Assembly (NCBI RefSeq): GCF_910592395.1
Contig: NC_088324.1
Coordinates: 13,852,953-13,916,952 of the forward strand
DNA from: Lineus longissimus
Taxonomy: Eukaryota; Nemertea; Pilidiophora; Heteronemertea; Lineidae
Reading direction: 5' to 3'
DNA: 64,000 bases
In this document: positions 1 through 13,200 of the stretch, in pieces
Layout: each line of letters begins with the position of its first letter
Position numbering within the stretch: position 1 is the stretch's first letter
Position numbers and translations under genes: made by a program
Notes under the pieces: generated by a model
Database searches by the model: none
Told to the model about the DNA's origin: nothing
What the model saw: only the letters and a program-made list of their open reading frames with translations

Positions 1-120
1 ATTTGAACCCAATTTCTCTTCCGCCAGCGTAACCTCGTCACAATCATTGCGCTTTTTCAATATGGCGACGAATTGCACAAGGAAAAATCCCTGTCTATCA
101 TACCCCTTACAGTAAAGCAT

Positions 121-197
121 TGATGGCCTCGGCGGTTAGACGGTTGCACTACGGATTGGGTGGTCACGGGTTCGAACCCCGGCGAATCTAATTTTTT
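121..197 (+). ncRNA. tRNA-like Pol III promoter element in satellite unit (first of 19)
   Basis: The segment has an A-box match (tggcctcggcggtta, about 124-138), a B-box match (gggttcgaacccc, about 168-180) and a run of six T at 192-197 that would terminate Pol III. The T-arm can form four of five stem pairs around a TTCGAAC loop, but a good acceptor or anticodon stem is not visible. It is therefore a SINE-type tRNA-derived head rather than a functional tRNA. The same element recurs once per unit, about 90 bp after the end of the 93-codon frame, e.g. 1380-1456, with T-runs of five or six. Transcription is possible but not shown. Confidence 0.6.
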
Positions 198-557
198 CGT
201 GTTTTTGAAACACTTTCTTATTATTTTTCATTCATGTACGTTTATTAGGCGCGGATCCAAGTGGGTGCACCAGACACACGGCTACTAATTGATGTAAACT
301 TTTTTTAATTGACCACTCATGAAATTTTGGAACACACCTGTCCAGCAATTTTGATGAGAAATGCAGTGCACGCTCCCTCTTCTCCCAGTTCCTAGATTCG
401 CCGGCCCTCTTATACCATCATTTTATACCGCTGTGAATATTATCATGAAGAAAACCCCTTCACCCGAACTTTTCAAGCTGAAGTACACACTTATTCCAGG
501 TATTCGAGCAATCCAGAGAATTGTTTGACTAGTCGGCGGCTTGAATTCCCGAGGGTA

Positions 558-660
558 CATTGAGGCCAAGAACTATCTTGGTTGACCTCGATTCTAAACC
601 CTTTTACAAAATGGCCATTCAAACCATAAAATCAGCTACAAACATTCTTTGTTGAAGGGA
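558..660 (+). repeat. Satellite internal duplication, copy a (pairs with 1077-1185)
   Basis: The stretch from acattgaggccaagaac onward aligns loosely with tcattgacgccaaagac at about 1077 in the same unit. Shared blocks in the same order are ttgacctcg, ttctaaa and gccattcaaac. The offset is about 518 bp, less than half a unit, so the unit seems to contain a partial, old internal duplication. A second short pair is gctatatagatacgat (about 988-1003) and gctatataaatacgat (about 1194-1209). The arrangement recurs in every unit. Confidence 0.5.
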
Positions 661-1008
661 CAACTTTGGCATGAGACAGGCTGTTTTTCATGCAAAATAG
701 CTTCAAGTAGGACCGTGACTTCTCAAGGAGCTGAGAGAATTATTGACATATCATCAAACTGCAAAAAAGATCTCACCAAAACGGAATGTAACTGTACATT
801 TGCCTAAAAATCTAAGATTTTCAAGTCATGTCAAACCCGTCTCACATTACACGCCAAATTCATTATTAGTGATGAGCATTTAGTTTGTAACTACAGTGAT
901 GAGCAGGCGGATAGATTCAAATTACATATCAGCTTCCTGGCCACCTAAATCCCACACCGAAATTGTCCCTTCAAATCACGTGCACGGAGCTATATAGATA
1001 CGATTGCC

Positions 1009-1290
1009 GTGTGCATGGGCATTTCCGACTCCAAAAGAATCGACTCGAATCTTAATTCAAATCCGGCATTGCAGACATCATTGACGCCAAAGACTATTTC
1101 TTTTGACCCTGTTGACCTCGCTTCTAAAATTTTTTTGAGAAAGCCATTCAAACATTTAAATCAAATGCGAGCATTATCTTTTATATCACCGAGCTATATA
1201 AATACGATATATCAAGAAAACTCTGCCGCAATATTGAATTATACGAATATCTGGGACTATTTGAACCCAATTACTCTTCCGCCAGCGTAA
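1009..1290 (+). other. 93-codon open frame of the satellite, probably non-coding
   Basis: An open frame starting MCMGISDSKR and ending NPITLPPA recurs in 17 of the 18 units. It has no recognisable domain, no signal peptide, and no splice or poly(A) context that would make it a gene. Across units almost every substitution inside it changes an amino acid: residues 8, 12, 26, 37, 41, 43, 57, 73, 74 and 89 vary, while I saw one silent change (codon 37, ctc/ctt in the last unit). The unit at about 11072 lost one A near codon 9, which disconnects the start from the rest. Open length is kept because the units are nearly identical, not because selection is visible. Confidence 0.6.
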
Positions 1291-4200
1291 CCTCGTCACA
1301 ATCATTGCGCTTTTTCAATATGGCGACGAATTCAACAAGGAAAAATCCCTGTCTATCATACCCTTAACAGTAAAGCTTTGATGGCCTCGGCGGTTAGACG
1401 GTTGCACTACGGATAGGATGGTCACGGGTTCGAACCCCGGCAAATCTAATTTTTACGTGTTTTTTGAAACATTTTCTTCTTATTATTTATTCATGTACGT
1501 TTATCAGGCGCGGATCCAAGCGGGTGCACCAGACGCACGGCTACTAATTGATGTAAACTTTTTTTAATTGACCACTCATGAAATTTTGGAACACACCTGT
1601 CCAGCAATTTTGATGAGAAATGCAGTGCACGCTCCCTCTTCTTCCAGTTCCTAGATTCGCCGGCCCTCTTATACCATCATCTTATACCGTTGTGAATATT
1701 ATCATGAAGAAAACCCCTTCACCCGAACTTTTCAAGCTGAAGTACACACTTATTCCAGGTATTCGAGCAATCCAGAGAATTGTTTGACTAGTCGGCGGCT
1801 TGAATTCCCGAGGGTACATTGAGGCCAAGAACTATCTTGGTTGACCTCGATTCTAAACCCTTTTACAAAATGGCCATTCAAACCATAAAATCAGCTACAA
1901 ACATTCTTTGTTGAAGGGACAACTTTGGCATGAGACAGGCTGTTTTTCATGCATAATAGCTTCAAGTAGGACCGTGACTTCTCAAGGAGCTGAGAGAATT
2001 ATTGACATATCATCAAACTGCAAAAAAGATCTCACCAAAACGGAATGTAACTGTACATTTGCCTAAAAATCTAAGATTTTCAAGTCATGTCAAACCCGTC
2101 TCTCATTACACGCCACATTCATTATTAGTGATGAGCATTTAGTTTGTAACTACAGTGATGAGCAGGCGGATAGATTCAAATTACTTATCAGCTTCCTGGC
2201 CACCTAAATCCCACACCGAAATTGTCCCTTCAAATCACGTGCACGGAGCTATATAGATACGATTGCCGTGTGCATGGGCATTTCCGACTCCAAAAGAATC
2301 GACTCGAATCTTAATTCAAATCCGGCATTGCAGACATCATTGGCGCCAAAGACTATTTCTTTTGACCCTGTTGACCTCGCTTCTAAAATTTTTTTCAGAA
2401 AGCCATTCAAACATTTAAATCAAATGCGAGCATTATCTTTTATATCACCGAGCTATATAAATACGATATATCAAGAAAACTCTGTCGCAATATTGAATTA
2501 TACGAATATCTGGGACTATTTGAACCCAATTACTCTTCCGCCAGCGTAACCTCGTCACAATCATTGCGCTTTTTCAATATGGCGACGAATTGCACAAGGA
2601 AAAATCCCTGTCTATCATACCCCTTACAGTAAAGCATTGATGGCCTCGGCGGTTAGACGGTTGCACTACGGATTGGGTGGTCACGGGTTCGAACCCCGGC
2701 GAATCATATTTTTTCGTGTTTTTTGAAACATTTTCTTATTATTATTCATTCATGTACGTTTATCAGGCGCGGATCCAAGCGGGTGCACCAGACGCACGGC
2801 TACTAATTGATGTAAACTTTTTTAATTGACCACTCATGAAATTTTGGAACACACCTGTCCAGGAATTTTGATGAGAAATGCAGTGCACGCTCCCTCTTCT
2901 TCCAGTTCCTAGATTCGCCGGCCCTCTTATACCATCATCTTATACCGCTGTGAATATTATCATGAAGGAAACCCCTTCACCCGAACTTTTCAAGCTGAAG
3001 TACACACTTATTCCAGGTATTCGAGCAATCCAGATAATTGTTTGACTAGTCGGCGGCTTGAATTCCCGAGGGTACATTGAGGCCAAGAACTATCTTGGTT
3101 GACCTCGATTCTAAACCCTTTTACAAAATGGCCATTCAAACCATAAAATCAGCTACAAACATTCTTTGTTGAAGGGACAACTTTGGCATGAGACAGGCTG
3201 TTTTTCATGCAAAATAGCTTCAAGTAGGACCGTGACTTCTCAAGGAGCTGAGAGAATTATTGACATATCATCAAACTGCAAAAAAGATCTCACCAAAACG
3301 GAATGTAACTGTACATTTGCCTAAAAATCTAAGATTTTCAAGTCATGTCAAACCCGTCTCACATTACACGCCAAATTCATTATTAGTGATGAGCATTTAG
3401 TTTGTAACTACAGTGATGAGCAGGCGGATAGATTCAAATTACATATCAGCTTCCTGGCCACCTAAATCCCACACCGAAATTGTCCCTTCAAATCACGTGC
3501 ACGGAGCTATATAGATACGATTGCCGTGTGCATGGGCATTTCCGACTCCAAAAGAATCGACTCGAATCTTAATTCAAATCCGGCATTGCAGACATCATTG
3601 ACGCCAAAGACTATTTCTTTTGACCCTGTTGACATCGCTTCTAAAATTTTTTTGAGAAAGCCATTCAAACATTTAAATCAAATGCGAGCATTATCTTTTA
3701 TATCACCGAGCTATATAAATACGATATATCAAGAAAACTCTGCCGCAATATTGAATTATACGAATATCTGGGACTATTTGAACCCAATTACTCTTCCGCC
3801 AGCGTAACCTCGTCACAATCATTGCGCTTTTTCAATATGGCGACGAATTCAACAAGGAAAAATCCCTGTCTATCATACCCTTAACAGTAAAGCTTTGATG
3901 GCCTCGGCGGTTAGACGGTTGCACTACGGATAGGATGGTCACGGGTTCGAACCCCGGCAAATCTAATTTTTACGTGTTTTTTGAAACATTTTCTTCTTAT
4001 TATTTATTCATGTACGTTTATCAGGCGCGGATCCAAGCGGGTGCACCAGACGCACGGCTACTAATTGATGTAAACTTTTTTTAATTGACCACTCATGAAA
4101 TTTTGGAACACACCTGTCCAGCAATTTTGATGAGAAATGCAGTGCACGCTCCCTCTTCTTCCAGTTCCTAGATTCGCCGGCCCTCTTATACCATCATCTT

Positions 4201-7200
4201 ATACCGTTGTGAATATTATCATGAAGAAAACCCCTTCACCCGAACTTTTCAAGCTGAAGTACACACTTATTCCAGGTATTCGAGCAATCCAGAGAATTGT
4301 TTGACTAGTCGGCGGCTTGAATTCCCGAGGGTACATTGAGGCCAAGAACTATCTTGGTTGACCTCGATTCTAAACCCTTTTACAAAATGGCCATTCAAAC
4401 CATAAAATCAGCTACAAACATTCTTTGTTGAAGGGACAACTTTGGCATGAGACAGGCTGTTTTTCATGCATAATAGCTTCAAGTAGGACCGTGACTTCTC
4501 AAGGAGCTGAGAGAATTATTGACATATCATCAAACTGCAAAAAAGATCTCACCAAAACGGAATGTAACTGTACATTTGCCTAAAAATCTAAGATTTTCAA
4601 GTCATGTCAAACCCGTCTCTCATTACACGCCACATTCATTATTAGTGATGAGCATTTAGTTTGTAACTACAGTGATGAGCAGGCGGATAGATTCAAATTA
4701 CATATCAGCTTCCTGGCCACCTAAATCCCACACCGAAATTGTCCCTTCAAATCACGTGCACGGAGCTATATAGATACGATTGCCGTGTGCATGGGCATTT
4801 CCGACTCCAAAAGAATCGACTCGAATCTTAATTCAAATCCGGCATTGCAGACATCATTGGCGCCAAAGACTATTTCTTTTGACCCTGTTGACCTCGCTTC
4901 TAAAATTTTTTTCAGAAAGCCATTCAAACATTTAAATCAAATGCGAGCATTATCTTTTATATCACCGAGCTATATAAATACGATATATCAAGAAAACTCT
5001 GTCGCAATATTGAATTATACGAATATCTGGGACTATTTGAACCCAATTACTCTTCCGCCAGCGTAACCTCGTCACAATCATTGCGCTTTTTCAATATGGC
5101 GACGAATTGCACAAGGAAAAATCCCTGTCTATCATACCCCTTACAGTAAAGCATTGATGGCCTCGGCGGTTAGACGGTTGCACTACGGATTGGGTGGTCA
5201 CGGGTTCGAACCCCGGCGAATCATATTTTTTCGTGTTTTTTGAAACATTTTCTTATTATTATTCATTCATGTACGTTTATCAGGCGCGGATCCAAGCGGG
5301 TGCACCAGACGCACGGCTACTAATTGATGTAAACTTTTTTAATTGACCACTCATGAAATTTTGGAACACACCTGTCCAGGAATTTTGATGAGAAATGCAG
5401 TGCACGCTCCCTCTTCTTCCAGTTCCTAGATTCGCCGGCCCTCTTATACCATCATCTTATACCGCTGTGAATATTATCATGAAGGAAACCCCTTCACCCG
5501 AACTTTTCAAGCTGAAGTACACACTTATTCCAGGTATTCGAGCAATCCAGATAATTGTTTGACTAGTCGGCGGCTTGAATTCCCGAGGGTACATTGAGGC
5601 CAAGAACTATCTTGGTTGACCTCGATTCTAAACCCTTTTACAAAATGGCCATTCAAACCATAAAATCAGCTACAAACATTCTTTGTTGAAGGGACAACTT
5701 TGGCATGAGACAGGCTGTTTTTCATGCAAAATAGCTTCAAGTAGGACCGTGACTTCTCAAGGAGCTGAGAGAATTATTGACATATCATCAAACTGCAAAA
5801 AAGATCTCACCAAAACGGAATGTAACTGTACATTTGCCTAAAAATCTAAGATTTTCAAGTCATGTCAAACCCGTCTCACATTACACGCCAAATTCATTAT
5901 TAGTGATGAGCATTTAGTTTGTAACTACAGTGATGAGCAGGCGGATAGATTCAAATTACATATCAGCTTCCTGGCCACCTAAATCCCACACCGAAATTGT
6001 CCCTTCAAATCACGTGCACGGAGCTATATAGATACGATTGCCGTGTGCATGGGCATTTCCGACTCCAAAAGAATCGACTCGAATCTTAATTCAAATCCGG
6101 CATTGCAGACATCATTGACGCCAAAGACTATTTCTTTTGACCCTGTTGACCTCGCTTCTAAAATTTTTTTGAGAAAGCCATTCAAACATTTAAATCAAAT
6201 GCGAGCATTATCTTTTATATCACCGAGCTATATAAATACGATATATCAAGAAAACTCTGCCGCAATATTGAATTATACGAATATCTGGGACTATTTGAAC
6301 CCAATTACTCTTCCGCCAGCGTAACCTCGTCACAATCATTGCGCTTTTTCAATATGGCGACGAATTGAACAAGGAAAAATCCCTGTCTATCATACCCTTA
6401 ACAGTAAAGCTTTGATGGCCTCGGCGGTTAGACGGTTGCACTACGGATAGGATGGTCACGGGTTCGAACCCCGGCAAATCTAATTTTTACGTGTTTTTTG
6501 AAACATTTTCTTCTTATTATTTATTCATGTACGTTTATCAGGCGCGGATCCAAGCGGGTGCACCAGACGCACGGCTACTAATTGATGTAAACTTTTTTTA
6601 ATTGACCACTCATGAAATTTTGGAACACACCTGTCCAGCAATTTTGATGAGAAATGCAGTGCACGCTCCCTCTTCTTCCAGTTCCTAGATTCGCCGGCCC
6701 TCTTATACCATCATCTTATACCGTTGTGAATATTATCATGAAGAAAACCCCTTCACCCGAACTTTTCAAGCTGAAGTACACACTTATTCCAGGTATTCGA
6801 GCAATCCAGAGAATTGTTTGACTAGTCGGCGGCTTGAATTCCCGAGGGTACATTGAGGCCAAGAACTATCTTGGTTGACCTCGATTCTAAACCCTTTTTC
6901 AAAATGGCCATTCAAACCATAAAATCAGCTACAAACATTCTTTGTTGAAGGGACAACTTTGGCATGAGACAGGCTGTTTTTCATGCAAAATAGCTTCAAG
7001 TAGGACCGTGACTTCTCAAGGAGCTGAGAGAATTATTGACATATCATCAAACTGCAAAAAAGATCTCACCAAAACGGAATGTAACTGTACATTTGCCTAA
7101 AAATCTAAGATTTTCAAGTCATGTCAAACCCGTCTCACATTACACGCTAAATTCATTATTAGTGATGAGCATTTAGTGTGTAACTACAGTGATGAGCAGG

Positions 7201-10200
7201 CGGATAGATTCAAATTACATATCAGCTTCCTGGCCACCTAAATCCCACACCGAAATTGTCCCTTCAAATCACGTGCACGGAGCTATATAGATACGATTGC
7301 CGTGTGCATGGGCATTTCCGACTCCAAAAGAATCGACTCGAATCTTAATTCAAATCCGGCATTGCAGACATCATTGGCGCCAAAGACTATTTCTTTTGAC
7401 CCTGTTGACCTCGCTTCTAAAAATTTTTTCAGAAAGCCATTCAAACATTTAAATCAAATGCGAGCATTATCTTTTATATCACCGAGCTATATAAATACGA
7501 TATATCAAGAAAACTCTGTCGCAATATTGAATTATACGAATATCTGGGACTATTTGAACCCAATTACTCTTCCGCCAGCGTAACCTCGTCACAATCATTG
7601 CGCTTTTTCAATATGGCGACGAATTGCACAAGGAAAAATCCCTGTCTATCATACCCCTTACAGTAAAGCATTGATGGCCTCGGCGGTTAGACGGTTGCAC
7701 TACGGATTGGGTGGTCACGGGTTCGAACCCCGGCGAATCTAATTTTTTCGTGTTTTTTGAAACATTTTCTTATTATTATTCATTCATGTACGTTTATCAG
7801 GCGCGGATCCAAGCGGGTGCACCAGACGCACGGCTACTAATTGATGTAAACTTTTTTAATTGACCACTCATGAAATTTTGGAACACACCTGTCCAGGAAT
7901 TTTGATGAGAAATGCAGTGCACGCTCCCTCTTCTTCCAGTTCCTAGATTCGCCGGCCCTCTTATACCATCATCTTATACCGCTGTGAATATTATCATGAA
8001 GAAAACCCCTTCACCCGAACTTTTCAAGCTGAAGTACACACTTATTCCAGGTATTCGAGCAATCCAGAGAATTGTTTGACTAGTCGGCGGCTTGAATTCC
8101 CGAGGGTACATTGAGGCCAAGAACTATCTTGGTTGACCTCGATTCTAAACCCTTTTTCAATGGCCATTCAAACCATAAAATCAGCTACAAACATTCTTTG
8201 TTGAAGGGACAACTTTGGCATGAAACAGGCTGTTTTTCATGCAAAATAGCTTCAAGTAGGACCGTGACTTCTCAAGGAGCTGAGAGAATTATTGACATAT
8301 CATCAAACTGCAAAAAAGATCTCACCAAAACGGAATGTAACTGTACATTTGCCTAAAAATCTAAGATTTTCAAGTCATGTCAAACCCGTCTCACATTACA
8401 CGCCAAATTCATTATTAGTGATGAGCATTTAGTTTGTAACTACAGTGATGAGCAGGCGGATAGATTCAAATTACATATCAGCTTCCTGGCCACCTAAATC
8501 CCACACCGAAATTGTCCCTTCAAATCACGTGCAGGGAGCTATATAGATACGATTGCCGTGTGCATGGGCATTTCCGACTCCAAAAGAATCGACTCGAATC
8601 TTAATTCAAATCCGGCATTGCAGACATCATTGGCGCCAAAGACTATTTCTTTTGACCCTGTTGACCTCGCTTCTAAAAATTTTTTCAGAAAGCCATTCAA
8701 ACATTTAAATCAAATGCGAGCATTATCTTTTATATCACCGAGCTATATAAATACGATATATCAAGAAAACTCTGTCGCAATATTGAATTATACGAATATC
8801 TGGGACTATTTGAACCCAATTACTCTTCCGCCAGCGTAACCTCGTCACAATCATTGCGCTTTTTCAATATGGCGACGAATTGCACAAGGAAAAATCCCTG
8901 TCTATCATACCCCTTACTGTAAAGCATTGATGGCCTCGGCGGGTAGACGGTTGCACTACGGATTGGGTGGTCACGGGTTCGAACCCCGGCGAATCAAATT
9001 TTTTCGTGTTTTTTGAAACATTTTTTTATTATTATTCATTCATGTACGTTTATCAGGCGCGGATCCAAGCGGGTGCACCAGACGCACGGCTACTAATTGA
9101 TGTAAACTTTTTTAATTGACCACTCATGAAATTTTGGAACACACCTGTCCAGGAATTTTGATGAGAAATGCAGTGCACGCTCCCTCTTCTTCCAGTTCCT
9201 AGATTCGCCGGCCCTCTTATACCATCATCTTATACCGCTGTGAATATTATCATGAAGGAAACCCCTTCACCCGAACTTTTCAAGCTGAAGTACACACTTA
9301 TTCCAGGTATTCGAGCAATCCAGATAATTGTTTGACTAGTCGGCGGCTTGAATTCCCGAGGGTACATTGAGGCCAAGAACTATCTTGGTTGACCTCGATT
9401 CTAAACCCTTTTACAAAATGGCCATTCAAACCATAAAATCAGCTACAAACATTCTTTGTTGAAGGGACAACTTTGGCATGAGACAGGCTGTTTTTCATGC
9501 AAAATAGCTTCAAGTAGGACCGTGACTTCTCAAGGAGCTGAGAGAATTATTGACATATCATCAAACTGCAAAAAAGATCTCACCAAAACGGAATGTAACT
9601 GTACATTTGCCTAAAAATCTAAGATTTTCAAGTCATGTCAAACCCGTCTCACATTACACGCCAAATTCATTATTAGTGATGAGCATTTAGTTTGTAACTA
9701 CAGTGATGAGCAGGCGGATAGATTCAAATTACATATCAGCTTCCTGGCCACCTAAATCCCACACCGAAATTGTCCCTTCAAATCACGTGCAGGGAGCTAT
9801 ATAGATACGATTGCCGTGTGCATGGGCATTTCCGACTCCAAAAGAATCGACTCGAATCTTAATTCAAATCCGGCATTGCAGACATCATTGGCGCCAAAGA
9901 CTATTTCTTTTGACCCTGTTGACCTCGCTTCTAAAATTTTTTTGAGAAAGCCATTCAAACATTTAAATCAAATGCGAGCATTATCTTTTATATCACCGAG
10001 CTATATAAATACGATATATCAAGAAAACTCTGTCACAATATTGAATTATACGAATATCTGGGACTATTTGAACCCAATTTCTCTTCCGCCAGCGTAACCT
10101 CGTCACAATCATTGCGCTTTTTCAATATGGCGACGAATTGCACAAGGAAAAATCCCTGTCTATCATACCCCTTACAGTAAAGCATTGATGGCCTCGGCGG

Positions 10201-13200
10201 TTAGACGGTTGCACTACGGATTGGGTGGTCACGGGTTCGAACCCCGGCGAATCTAATTTTTTCGTGTTTTTGAAACACTTTCTTATTATTATTCATTCAT
10301 GTACGTTTATTAGGCGCGGATCCAAGTGGGTGCACCAGACACACGGCTACTAATTGATGTAAACTTTTTTTAATTGACCACTCATGAAATTTTGGAACAC
10401 ACCAGTCCAGCAATTTTGATGAGAAATGCAGTGCACGCTCCCTCTTCTCCCAGTTCCTAGATTCGCCGGCCCTCTTATACCATCATTTTATACCGCTGTG
10501 AATATTATCATGAAGAAAACCCCTTCACCCGAACTTTTCAAGCTGAAGTACACACTTATTCCAGGTATTCGAGCAATCCAGAGAATTGTTTGACTAGTCG
10601 GCGGCTTGAATTCCCGAGGGTACATTGAGGCCAAGAACTATCTTGGTTGACCTCGATTCTAAACCCTTTTACAAAATGGCCATTCAAACCATAAAATCAG
10701 CTACAAACATTCTTTGTTGAAGGGACAACTTTGGCATGAGACAGGATGTTTTCATGCAAAATAGCTTCAAGTAGGACCGTGACTTCTCAAGGAGCTCAGA
10801 GAATTATTGACATATCATCAAACTGCAAAAAAGATCTCACCAAAACGGAATGTAACTGTACATTTGCCTAAAAATCTAAGATTTTCAAGTCATGTCAAAC
10901 CCGTCTCACATTACACGCCAAATTCATTATTAGTGATGAGCATTTAGTTTGTAACTACAGTGATGAGCAGGCGGATAGATTCAAATTACATATCAGCTTC
11001 CTGGCCACCTAAATCCCACACCGAAATTGTCCCTTCAAATCACGTGCAGGGAGCTATATAGATACGATTGCCGTGTGCATGGGCATTTCCGACTCCAAAG
11101 AATCGACTCGAATCTTAATTCAAATCCGGCATTGCAGACATCATTGGCGCCAAAGACTATTTCTTTTGACCCTGTTGACCTCGCTTCTAAAATTTTTTTG
11201 AGAAAGCCATTCAAACATTTAAATCAAATGCGAGCATTATCTTTTATATCACCGAGCTATATAAATACGATATATCAAGAAAACTCTGTCACAATATTGA
11301 ATTATACGAATATCTGGGACTATTTGAACCCAATTTCTCTTCCGCCAGCGTAACCTCGTCACAATCATTGCGCTTTTTCAATATGGCGACGAATTGCACA
11401 AGGAAAAATCCCTGTCTATCATACCCCTTACAGTAAAGCATTGATGGCCTCGGCGGTTAGACGGTTGCACTACGGATTGGGTGGTCACGGGTTCGAACCC
11501 CGGCAAATCTAATTTTTTCGTGTTTTTGAAACACTTTCTTATTATTATTCATTCATGTACGTTTATTAGGCGCGGATCCAAGTGGGTGCACCAGACACAC
11601 GGCTACTAATTGATGTAAACTTTTTTTAATTGACCACTCATGAAATTTTGGAACACACCAGTCCAGCAATTTTGATGAGAAATGCAGTGCACGCTCCCTC
11701 TTCTCCCAGTTCCTAGATTCGCCGGCCCTCTTATACCATCATTTTATACCGCTGTGAATATTATCATGAAGAAAACCCCTTCACCCGAACTTTTCAAGCT
11801 GAAGTACACACTTATTCCAGGTATTCGAGCAATCCAGAGAATTGTTTGACTAGTCGGCGGCTTGAATTCCCGAGGGTACATTGAGGCCAAGAACTATCTT
11901 GGTTGACCTCGATTCTAAACCCTTTTACAAAATGGCCATTCAAACCATAAAATCAGCTACAAACATTCTTTGTTGAAGGGACAACTTTGGCATGAGACAG
12001 GATGTTTTTCATGCAAAATAGCTTCAAGTAGGACCGTGACTTCTCAAGGAGCTCAGAGAATTATTGACATATCATCAAACTGCAAAAAAGATCTCACCAA
12101 AACGGAATGTAACTGTACATTTGCCTAAAAATCTAAGATTTTCAAGTCATGTCAAACCCGTCTCACATTACACACCAAATTCATTATTAGTGATGAGCAT
12201 TTAGTTTGTAACTACAGTGATGAGCAGGCGGATAGATTCAAATTACATATCAGCTTCCTGGCCACCTAAATCCCACACCGACATTGTCCCTTCAAATCAC
12301 GTGCACGGAGCTATATAGATACGATTGCCGTGTGCATGGGCATTTCCGACTCCAAAAGAATCGACTCGAATCTTAATTCAAATCCGGCATTGCAGACATC
12401 ATTGGCGCCAAAGACTATTTCTTTTGACCCTGTTGACCTCGCTTCTAAAATTTTTTTGAGAAAGCCATTCAAACATTTAAATCAAATGCGAGCATTATCT
12501 TTTATATCACCGAGCTATATAAATACGATATATCAAGAAAACTCTGTCGCAATATTGAATTATACGAATATCTGGGACTATTTGAACCCAATTACTCTTC
12601 CGCCAGCGTAACCTCGTCACTATCATTGCGCTTTTTCAATATGGCGACGAATTGAACAAGGAAAAGTCCCTGTCTATCATACCCGTTACAGTAAAGCATT
12701 GATGGCCTCGGCGGTTAGACGGTTGCACTACGGATTGGGTGGTCACGGGTTCGAACCCCGGCGAATCTAATTTTTTCGTGTTTTTTGAAACATTTTCTTA
12801 TTATTATTCATTCATGTACGTTTATCAGGCGCGGATCCAAGCGTGTGCACCAGACGCACGGCTACTAATTGATGTAAACTTTTTTAATTGACCACTCATG
12901 AAATTTTGGAACACACCTGTCCAGGAGTTTTGATGAGAAATGCAGTGCACGCTCCCTCTTCTTCCAGTTCCTAGATTCGCCGGCCCTCTTATACCATCAT
13001 CTTATACCGCTGTGAATATTATCATGAAGAAAACCCCTTCACCCGAACTTTTCAAGCTGAAGTACACACTTATTCCAGGTATTCGAGCAATCCAGAGAAT
13101 TGTTTGACTTGTCGGCGGCTTGAATTCCCGAGGGTACATTGAGGCCAAGAACTATCTTGGTTGACCTCGATTCTAAACCCTTTTACAAAATGGCCATTCA

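Larger units (their letters stand above)
1..7583. repeat. Two-unit higher-order repeat, about 2517 bp
   Basis: Within units 1-6, odd units share one set of variants and even units another. Odd units have acg at codon 26 of the open frame, ttgaga at codons 43-44, gccgca at codons 73-74, and a downstream gataggatgg in the tRNA-like segment. Even units have gcg, ttcaga, gtcgca and gattgggtgg. Landmarks recur at 1009, 3526 and 6043, exactly 2517 bp apart, and at 2268, 4785 and 7302, also 2517 bp apart. Dimers were therefore amplified as a block after the single unit had already been tandemised. Unit 6 departs slightly (aaaaattttttc at codons 40-43). Confidence 0.85.

Noticed and set aside
121-190. 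Functional tRNA gene in each satellite unit
   Set aside because: The B box and T-arm are good, but no acceptor stem or convincing anticodon stem can be formed. A SINE-type promoter relic fits better.
8111-8356. 81-codon open frame in one satellite unit
   Set aside because: It is open in only one unit owing to small local indels (e.g. ctttttcaatgg in place of cttttacaaaatgg), so it is not a conserved gene.
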